The notes below the pieces were generated by a model. The model was given only the letters and a program-made list of their open reading frames with translations. It was not told where the DNA came from and did not search any database. A stretch of 64,000 nucleotides of DNA from Thalassia testudinum (Eukaryota; Streptophyta; Magnoliopsida; Alismatales; Hydrocharitaceae): positions 2,692,501 to 2,756,500 of the forward strand of contig JAZHRO010000012.1 of the NCBI GenBank assembly GCA_037157565.1. Direction: 5' to 3'. Positions 55,621 through 64,000 of the stretch are shown in pieces. Made by a program: the position numbers and the translations under genes. The stretch's first letter is position 1, and each line of letters opens with the position of its first letter.

Positions 55621-56200
55621 TCCTCTCAATTAGACATAGACATCGATTAGGATATCTTGGTTAAGACAAGAAGAACACTCAAGAGCACACTATTAGGTTA
55701 AAGAAGGTGTTTAGAGCTAGAAATTAGGACACTCAAGAGCACATAATATTTCAGTTATAACACACTTCGGTTATGAAAATTATAATATAAAATTATGTTG
55801 CAAACAGATTCGTAATACAAAAATGTAGTCTACACTTCAGTTGTAAAAATTATAATACAAAAAATAAGCCCAAAAATATTTGTCATCAATCATATATAAA
55901 CGAAGAATAAATCACATTGCATAAGAATCGTATCTTTAATGAAGAAGCAAAAGTTTTGAAGAAGAAACAGAACAATTTGATGCTACATAGAGACAAAAAT
56001 ATGCAATAACGAACAAACGAAACAACGAAAATTGAAAATGGTAGAATGAGATGGATGTGAGTTTACATACTTGAAAATGTCATAATTAAATACAATAATA
56101 TTGATTGATAAAATTTCATATATATCATAATAATTTCGGAAACCACTAAATAAAAAGGTTCAATGGTATTATCAAGAGAAAGTGTGATCTAATGGATGAA
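55621..56200. other. AT-rich sequence with short direct repeats
   Basis: Two copies of 'gacactcaagagcaca' (about 55665 and 55725) and two of 'acacttc(a/g)gttgt/atgaaaattataata' (about 55763 and 55829). No gene is seen. The repeated word resembles subterminal repeats of CACTA-related elements, but no TIR is present. Confidence 0.35.
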
Positions 56201-57480
56201 ATTGAGTGTTTTTTAACAAATTTGTGAGCACCATACGTGGATGATAGATGAATTATTTGGTTGGGATAAGATCTCCCCAATGAATGAGAGACACCCACTT
56301 TGTCAAATAGCTATATTTCCGTCACATGACTATAACGTGAACTTTGAACGGTCCAAATGCATTCTTACACTCTCACAGTGCAGCACAACTGTACCCCCTT
56401 ATCAATTTCTCCGTCGACACCGCCGTTAATTTGCTTCCTCTCTCTTCACAATCTCCTCCTCCCTCTCACCAAACAGCCTGTCTACGATCACCAGCGTCTA
56501 CATGGGACAACTTTTGCTTTCCACAAAAGAGAGAGAGAAAAAAAGACAAATACAGGGTAGAACTTCTGCAAGTACTCTCAAGATTAGGAACAAATTTTTA
56601 GAGTTTAATTTTCTCTTGATCACTTCTGTCGTTACTAACTCATTCCTTCTCTCAATCTCTAGAGCCAATTTTCAGGGGGTTAGATTTTTCATGAGTTCCA
56701 CTCTTATTTCCAGATAAGCAGCCTTGAACAAAATAGCCAGTTAAATTTGGTATGATAAAGAGGCTAAGCAATAAGGTGAGAGAGAAAAGTGTTTCAGGGA
56801 GCTGCCAACGTAATCGCTTTGTGGCTCAAGTTTCCGCGCTGGTCTCTTGGCAAGGCGGTGCGGCATTCCGCCTAGATTTTGGTGAAATCAAGGGGGAGCT
56901 AATTAGGTACTCGTGGGCATATCTTGTGATGCAATCCAAGCAAGTCAAACGTTGGCATCGTACAACAAAATTTCTTTATTTCTTTTATTATTTTGACCTC
57001 TTCATTGTTTGGGTCTTCCAACATATAAAATATAGGGGAGGTCTTCTCAGCAAAGAGATCGTTAGGGACGTGAATGATGTAGTTTGATCTTGTTTGATGT
57101 GTAATTCTTTGGTTAAGAATAGAACGTTGTAGATTGACAAGGTATAATTTCTGCTAAGTTCTCTTGTGTATAAATTATCATTTTTCTAGAAAGAATTTAC
57201 AACAGCAGATCTGCCATTTCAAAATGATCCTGGAATTTGACTTGACAGCAAACCATCAACTCCACTACGTTGGGATCTCAAAAGATCCTGACCTTCACTA
57301 TATATTAGAATGGCGCCCTATTCTCGACCCCTCTCAAACAATCCAGTGTTATGGAATTGAGATCACAATCAATATTACACGTAGATTCCGAACTAGACAT
57401 CTCATGAAAGGAGCCGAGATCCTCATCATATGTGTTTTCACTAAACAAATGGACAAGGATCAATTAATTAGTTGAAATCG
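56201..57480 (+). other. Unassigned region with open frames of unknown status
   Basis: Three plus-strand frames stand out slightly in this AT-rich stretch: 56344-56601, 56752-57087 (contains VALVSWQGGAAF-like residues around SALVSWQGGAAFRLDFGEIK) and 57164-57475 (contains HYVGISKDPDLHYILEWRP). The last begins at a TTG, and its first ATG is at about 57224. I do not recognise any domain. They may be fragments of an exon-containing gene or of a transposon, or chance frames. Confidence 0.25.
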
Positions 57481-58254
57481 CATGCAATGTACAATACAGA
57501 AAATTAAAACACAGAACCTTTATGTAGCATATATGCCAACTTTTAGCCTACTCCAACTCCACGTACACTCACAAATAATCAACACAAACGTAATCTCGAT
57601 AAAGATAGTTTAACCTAAAGAATAGATAACCCGCAACCTTAAACGTGCACATTGATGAACTATTATTTAGAAACTTAAACCCACAAGTTTAATCCTTCAT
57701 AAATGACAATTAAGAAAGCTTGAAAACATTTTTGTCTTGAATTTAAACGCTATAATTGATGAAATGGGTTTGCAAATTAAACCTGGAAACTTAAATTAAT
57801 AAGACTGAAACTCACATTACCTGCACATACATACGCAAATTTCAAACCTCTAAAATTTTCATCTGCACATTTATGTGATAATGCCACCATTTCAAATGTG
57901 CACTACTTGAGAATGCTGAAAACTCACAAAATTGGGAAGACAACGTTAACATCATCTCAAGAGGTCATTGAAAGGAGAAACACATTTGGGAGTAACTTTT
58001 AAGTTGCTAACTTGTATGCAAATTTGAGCTACCAATCCCATCTCACGTTATAATATCTACATCTTTTTCAAAAGAAATATCTACACCATGAAATCTAAAG
58101 GGTAAGCATAGGAGTAGTACTAACATTAGGAGTAGTACTAACATTGTTTGTTGAGATTGCACCAAAGCTAAAAGAAATACACATCATTGGGATAACACTA
58201 TTTACTTTGGATGGCAAATATTATTTTCCTTGAAACACAACAAAAATGGTCAAA
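57481..58254. other. AT-rich intergenic sequence
   Basis: Nothing recognisable except an 18-base tandem repeat (aggagtagtactaacatt twice) at about 58109-58146. Confidence 0.6.
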
Positions 58255-58525
58255 AGTGACGAATATTTTATAAAGATGACGACGAATAAATCGTCGCTAT
58301 ATACCCCGTCAACGAATAATTTATTTGTCATCATACTCGTTATACGAGCTGTTATTAAATCTACAACGAATAATATATTCATTGTTAAATTCAAACAATG
58401 AATAAAATCATCACTAAAATTGTCACATACTTTAAATTTAGCAATGAATATTTTCGTTGCCTGTACCTTCTTTTAACAACGATTTTTTTCAACGCCTAGT
58501 AAAGAATATGTTAACGATTAATTCA
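58255..58525. repeat. CACTA-like subterminal repeats (tentative)
   Basis: A cluster of inverted and direct words of the type (g/a)acgaataa...ttcgt(c/t)g: gacgacgaataaatcgtcgc (58277-58296), caacgaataatttatttgtc, aacgaataatatattcattg, agcaatgaatattttcgttg and aacgattaattcatcgcaat. Such arrays are found inside the ends of CACTA (En/Spm-type) transposons. No CACTA terminal inverted repeat is visible nearby. Confidence 0.45.
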
Positions 58526-60004
58526 TCGCAATGTAAGAAGGATACAAAAAATTATTAATTATCCTTTAAGTACTCATAATGCTTCACACTTACAATTTAT
58601 TTTGATTACTATAAAATGAAAAATTATTTTACAATATCCACCAAAATATTCCTCACAAATTGAAATATTTGAATGAAAACTTTATAGAAAATATACCTAA
58701 AAAATTGTGGATATGTTTCATTGCAGCATATATTTGAAGGGATGAAAAAATTTACTTTATTAATTTCCAAAAAAATATTGAGATGCATAGTTTCTAAAAT
58801 GAACTCCTGGAGTTCTTTTCAACCAAAATAGCTAGAATTTTACAAAAACTAATTGTTCCTGCACTTTTTTCCTATTATGCATACAAATAAGTCAGACAAG
58901 AAATTATCTTTATAAACTTTTTGAGAATATATGTACTAGAAAAGAAACTGACTAAAATTCTACAGAAAGAGATTCACAAAAAGTGATGTCTAAAACATAA
59001 AGGCAACTGTAGTTCATAGCCAAGCAAAACACAAGCTAGATTACAATTGCACTCGACACTTAGATGTCGGACTACAACCCATCCATGAATGATCCTTGCA
59101 ACTTGTGCATGCTTCATTCCGTAGTATCATGCCGCTAAGTCTAATGATTGCATGTGTGGAAGCTTTAACAAAAAAGAAGCAAGGAAATGCCATCAGCAAG
59201 GAAGATATGATTTGGAAGTATTTCAAATTTCATTTGTTTAGATGCTTCTATTTCATCAATAGACTTAAGTTTTTGAATAAGCAAACCTCTTGATGGAGGA
59301 AGATATAGAAGCATCCAAATTACATGAAACTTAAGATTGTTAAGGTCCTATTACATCCAAAAAATGACGGTAGAATTAACAAGGTGCATCCTGTTTCCAT
59401 CAACGCTTGCTCATCACCTATATCATCTCCATTATCAATGGCATATCACCCACTAATCAACTATGACATTCCCATTAAGCAACTAAAAAGATACAACATA
59501 TAGATGCAAGAGAGAAGGCAAAATAAATTCATGAAAAACGGACATAAGTTTAAAGCTTATATTAAAGAAAACCTAAAGGTAAGTTTGTTAGAAATAACCA
59601 ATGCAAGTTTGTCAGGTGTGTAGTAGGATTGGATAAAGAAAGCTTGTACACAAAACAAATGCAAACTAAAAATGAATGCAGGTTTACAGCAAGTGTATGT
59701 AAGTCTCGAAATTTCAAGTTTTAGATAATGACAATGCCACATGTGTACAACATATACATCTTATATAACAAATGAAAACTACTACATAAATCCCTTGGTG
59801 TGTATCATACATGATAAGAAAATAACTCTTATTTTGCATGAAACTTACTATTGCATCTCAAATTTTACATGAGCTATGTCTGCAATGACACAATACAAAA
59901 ACACAGAAGAGATAACTTGGGCACAAAGCTAATTTGGGAAATTACACCAACTTAGGTTTGTTGCAAATCGAAAGATCCATGCATGGGATCATGAAGTTAG
60001 CTGT
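58526..60004. other. AT-rich sequence, nothing assignable
   Basis: Only short scattered frames (about 60 codons) on both strands, as expected by chance in AT-rich DNA. Confidence 0.55.
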
Positions 60005-60125
60005 AAGCATATGTAGGGTTTGGGAACACATGCCTTGGTGGCATTTGTGGACACAAAGCTAATTTGGCATTTGTGCATATGTAGAGTATGGGAACACATG
60101 CCTTGGTGGCATTTGTGCACGCAAA
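60005..60125. repeat. Imperfect tandem duplication, about 60-bp unit
   Basis: 'catatgtag(g/a)gt(t/a)tgggaacacatgccttggtggcatttgtg' occurs at about 60009-60051 and again at about 60069-60111, with a short linker. Confidence 0.75.
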
Positions 60126-60829
60126 GAAGGTGTGCATGCATTAAATGAAGCAACACTTATGAAAGGGTGCAACACTATACAAGCTACTCAAATGGACACT
60201 GTATTCATGCAACAGGCACTTGTAGGTCACGATTGTGAATGATAAAACCATGATTATGTGGGGGAAAAGGTGTTAGCAAACACACTATTATTAGATCTAG
60301 GAGAGAATTCAATTACATACCTAAATATATTCTTCTCAACAATGAAGAGATAACATCTGATCTCTTGAAATTTACCTCTCAAGAAAAGACATCCTATGAA
60401 ATTTAGCTAATGGATAGCAACATTTAAACTCAATACTAAATTTATAAAGATACAAGTCTTTGACTAATGTATACAAAAAATATTTTATATAACACAGGCA
60501 TGATACAAATGGATGGCATAAAGTGCTAAGAAAAATGATAGACATTTGAAGTAGCTGATGCAACTTGTGGAAACTTGTCATTTCCACAAGGACAAGAGAT
60601 CCATGATTTGAATTCCAGTTATATATTATATGACTAGTGCCATAGTTGTAACTTAACAAAAATACCCAACAATCTAAGTATAATAATTTTTATAAAAGCT
60701 TACCTTTCAAAATGCTCCAAAAAAATTATTTCTATGTCATTGGTTGATGACTTTTTTGACAAATCGGGAAACTACAAAGGAAAACAAAAAAATCATCAAC
60801 AAGAAAATCACTTGATAAAAAATAATTCA
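60126..60829. other. AT-rich sequence, nothing assignable
   Basis: No convincing frame or structured repeat. Confidence 0.5.
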
Positions 60830-60963
60830 TTAAAAGTATAAAATACTCACTTCATTATTCACCTGAAAAGGGTTAGAAAATCCTACAAATTGTTGAAAAA
60901 AGTTCATTCTCTTCTCCAATGGTCGCACCAAAGAAAATAAAATAGCTTTTCGCATGAAAGACA

Positions 60964-61209
60964 TCAAATTATCAAGTAGATAAAAAATAAACATACAAGT
61001 ATTATGAAACATGCCTTAATATTTTCCATTGATTGCCCACGCATATTTTGACATAAGATTGCAATATGCAATCCATTTTGAGTCTTTAAATTTTTCATTA
61101 TCTCTTGCATTTCTTTCATCTGTAAATTTATTGATTCTATCTCTACATATTCAATTGTGTTTTTGACAAGAATGCGATGCCCTCGATATTGTAAAGATCT
61201 TGCTCCCAA
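60964..61209 (-). pseudogene. Possible En/Spm-type transposase C-terminal fragment (weak)
   Basis: A minus frame of 81 codons begins MGARSLQYRGHRILVK, then a helical stretch (VEIESINLQMKEMQEIMKNL). The pattern loosely recalls the LGxRSxYxRGxG block followed by a coiled coil at the end of plant En/Spm-type transposases. The possible CACTA-like array at 58255 lies downstream in the same orientation. The match is weak, no other transposase domain is seen, and the last part (hydrophobic) may be intronic. Confidence 0.22.
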
Positions 61210-61239
61210 GCCATACCAATGCTCCTAAGCCCTTGATAT

Positions 61240-61560
61240 TGACAAAATTTGACATTTTCAAACATATATTTTTGATTTTTTTTAACTGAACACCAACCTA
61301 ATCTTGTTTAGTCTAGTTAAACCAATGCAAACTAAATCAGATGATTTAATTTTTTTCAATTTTTTCAAATGAAATGCAAGCTAACTTGATCATCATTTGT
61401 TAGTTAGGTTTTTTTCTTTAAGGTTATAATAGTCATTAAAAAGGCACAAGTGGGGTAAACATATAAAACAAAGAGAGCTAAAACCTACCGAAAATTCGAC
61501 AAAATTTCCCTGATTTTATCATGTTTTCCCAAAATACTGTACCTGCAAAGAAACTTGTGC
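61240..61560. other. AT-rich sequence, nothing assignable
   Basis: No convincing frame or repeat. Confidence 0.5.
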
Positions 61561-61580
61561 ATGCATACCGAGAAAATTAT

Positions 61581-63300
61581 GGTGGGCACACCCCACAATC
61601 AACCACAAACGAAGGAAAAATCAAGAATATAGTACAAGCAGGCACAACTTGCAACCACAAGACGATAAAACACAAAAGAAAAAAACACCAAGTGGACATC
61701 AAGCAGTAAGACAACTAAAAACCAAAAGCACTACTTAAAACAAAACGAACAAAAATTTTACACAAATATGGACCATTTTACAAAGCATGGAAAGAAACAT
61801 GTCTATCGACAAGTTAAAGGATCCCCTCTTATTTAAAGATCAATGGAGAATGAACCCCATGCCAAACTAGAGATTAAATTATCTGGAATATTCACAGCAT
61901 GCCAGCAAATTTATGTTGGTGAATTAGATGGCAAACCAACATATCTCAGCTCTATATGAGTTTCATGCGCCAACTACGGGAGCATTAAAGTGTGCAACGT
62001 GAGTGGGACTCGTGGGTTTTGGTTTGCATGTGTATGCAAGTTTGTTGTGTGACACTATGTGAGGATTCACTGTGAGTGTTAGTGAGAGTTCTTTGGTGGG
62101 AGTTAGTGTTAAATGTCAAGAGAGTTAAGGATACATGCTTTTCACATTCAAAGAGACTCTTTACATGATCAACTTGAAATCCTTGTCCCCATTGTCATTT
62201 AACACTAGAGAAGGCAAAATAAAATCATATGCAAAGAGTATTAATCTACTTTAGCTAATGTCATCTATTATCTATTCCCTTTGACACTTTTACTGCAGAA
62301 GAGTTAACCACATTAAGCAACATGCCCATCCATTTATTTTTAGGATCCAATTTGCATATTCAATTCCTTTTGTTTGAATAGAGATATGACAATATGACAT
62401 AGTGTCACCACGATGATCACCACAATAGTCAATGGTGGCATTAGACACAGAAAGAACAAATTTGACAATGATTAAAGCATCTGAGGCAAGTGAATGACAA
62501 AAATCAAGGGAAAACAAAATTATTTTTGAACGAAACTTTAAATCCTTGGCTAATAGGTGAAAACCCAAGTGAGGGAAAAACACATGATCAACAACGACAT
62601 TGCAACAAATGATATTCACAGCTAACAACTACATGACAAGATAGACAAAACCCTACCAACTTTGCAATGATCTCTGACCACCACACCAGCAGCCACATTA
62701 TTAACAGGAGCAACACACCTATCAAAAACAAAAGCATCAGCAACCCTCAAATCACAAAAGTTGAAAGAAAGAACATTTATGTAGAAAACACGTGATCAAC
62801 ATTGGATAAAGGAACAACACACCCCTCAAAAACCAAATTATTAGAGACAAGCAACTGGCAAAAATCAACAAAAAAATGAACATATCTACGCAAACCTTCA
62901 AGTTTCTACCTTGGCTAATAGGCAAACTCAATTGAGGTTAAAAAAAGAATCAGCAACCACAACATAAATAATAGGAAAAGAAATCATTGGCAAAATTATC
63001 ATAAACTACAGATTTAACACACTATCGACAAGAAAATTGATAAAGATCCCCAGTCAAAGATACTACTCAGAAGAAGAGCAACAAAACGTAGAAAAATCCT
63101 TAGAATATGGCCGGTCAGACCCAAGTGCCAAAAACATGATCCTCATGCAAACTCAAATTAACGAAGCAAAACTCAACCACAATCAACCACAAACAAAGCA
63201 AAAATCAAGAATATAGTACAAGTGGACACACCCCACAACCACAAGACAATAGAAGCATGAAAGAAAAAAAAACCACCAAACACACATCAAGCAGTGATCA
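61581..63300. repeat. Region with internal direct duplications
   Basis: A segment of about 120 bases with 'caaccacaaac', 'aaaaatcaagaatatagtac', 'cacaagac' and 'catcaagcagt' in that order occurs at about 61591-61710 and again at about 63179-63296, 1.59 kb apart. Within, 'ggctaatagg(t/c)' plus 'gagg' and 'gcaacacacc' blocks are also repeated (62547/62914 and 62710/62812). A 112-codon minus frame (62628-62290) shows no known motif. Confidence 0.6.
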
Positions 63301-64000
63301 CTATAATCATCACATCAACCATCATTAAAATTTACACAACCAACATGTTGTCCACAATCCACAATCTATGTATAACTACTTACAAAAAGATCAAAGTTGC
63401 TTATACAGAGGCTTTTAAAGGAAGACTAGTTATGTATGGGATCATATCAAAAAGGTTTTTAAAGAATTGTTAAGGCCTCCAAGAGCAACAAAATCCCCTC
63501 TTAATACCTTTATTAGGGTCCTCATAAGGGCTTAAATTGGTGTGGGATAAACATTAAAGTTTCAAACCCTTACATCTACAGCACTGGTTAGATAGCTAAA
63601 AACCAAAAGTGGTTCAATTTTTGAAACGTTAATATAGATAAAGTCGGGGTTGAAGGAATTCATAGTGGAAAAAGTTGGTGGCATTTCATATCAATTAGTG
63701 GGTGAAACTCATGCTTAAAACGGTAAGGATGGGCATGAAATGTGGTTAAAGCTAAAGCTGAGAGCACTATCATTTCTAGAGCTACGATGAAATAAAACAA
63801 TAGTAAGAGAAACAATGTCCACTCCACTATGATTAATAGTTTCTAAGTTTTTGTGATTAACACAATGATGACAGTGATAAAACAATAATCAAATAGTGAT
63901 AATGATAACTGTAATACTTTACCATGTTACACTATTTATAAAATTGAAAGCAGAAAAGAATAAAGCAATAGGGAAGGTTGGGTGAAAACAAAAAAGGTTA
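63301..64000. other. AT-rich sequence, nothing assignable
   Basis: No gene, repeat or terminal motif recognised up to the window end. Confidence 0.55.

Noticed and set aside
60372..60659. Hydrophobic protein of 95 codons on the minus strand
   Set aside because: It is a chance frame in AT-rich DNA with Phe/Leu/Ile bias. There is no signal, homology or context.
62290..62628. Protein of 112 codons on the minus strand
   Set aside because: It lies within a region of direct duplications, shows no motif, and has composition typical of AT-rich noise.

Overview
This window looks like heterochromatic, gene-poor plant (angiosperm) DNA. I found no intact host gene, rRNA or tRNA. Almost everything from about 2.2 kb to 55.6 kb is LTR retrotransposon, and the layout is a nested stack that can be read from target-site duplications (TSDs), primer-binding sites (PBS) and polypurine tracts (PPT). 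The lineages (Athila/Tat with an Asp-tRNA-type PBS, a Tekay/Del-like chromovirus with an initiator-Met PBS, SIRE/Maximus-type Ty1-copia) are typical of flowering plants. The species cannot be told from the sequence alone.

Order of events, oldest first. A Ty1-copia SIRE-like remnant (G, 51485-54201, + strand) and an old Athila-type element E (minus strand, internal part about 2174-5587) abut. E's 5' LTR starts at 5588 and is split into three pieces (5588-6481, 40367-41112, 51432-51484). Element A (Athila, minus strand, 6482-40361, TSD GGGGG) landed in that LTR. Element B (chromovirus, plus strand, 16040-35420, TSD GCTTG) landed in A's leader. Element D (non-autonomous Athila-like, minus strand, 21686-31134, TSD TTGAC) landed in B's pol gene. 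A solo LTR of the B family (C, 37100-39800, TSD ATGCA) sits in A's 5' LTR. Element F (B family, minus strand, 41113-51426, TSD GTTAC) sits in the second part of E's LTR. A separate copia-type solo LTR (about 3148-4190) interrupts E's reading frame.

Coding content. F carries an almost intact gag-pol (protease, RT, RNase H, integrase with D,D35E, chromodomain) with only two nonsense codons. B is the same family but heavily decayed: many C-to-T type stops, a 475-bp integrase deletion between 10-bp direct repeats, and D inserted. A retains recognisable Athila gag, protease, RT, RNase H and integrase, all broken. D encodes only a gag/protease-like protein and must rely on enzymes of another element. 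E encodes a protein of about 345 codons that I do not recognise.

The most unusual signal is in the LTRs. Several unrelated families each carry dense arrays of a short palindrome: CAGACGTCTG in the B/C/F chromovirus LTRs and, in degenerate form, in the copia LTR of G; TCGATCAA/TTGATCGA in the copia solo LTR; AGCT words in D. The two best-preserved Athila-type LTR ends (A and D) also terminate in hairpins.

Flanks. Positions 1-715 are an AT microsatellite. From 54.2 kb to the end the DNA is AT-rich and holds an LTR-like block, a copia gag fragment, possible CACTA-like subterminal repeats near 58.3 kb and an internally duplicated stretch at 61.6-63.3 kb. No gene there can be named with confidence.
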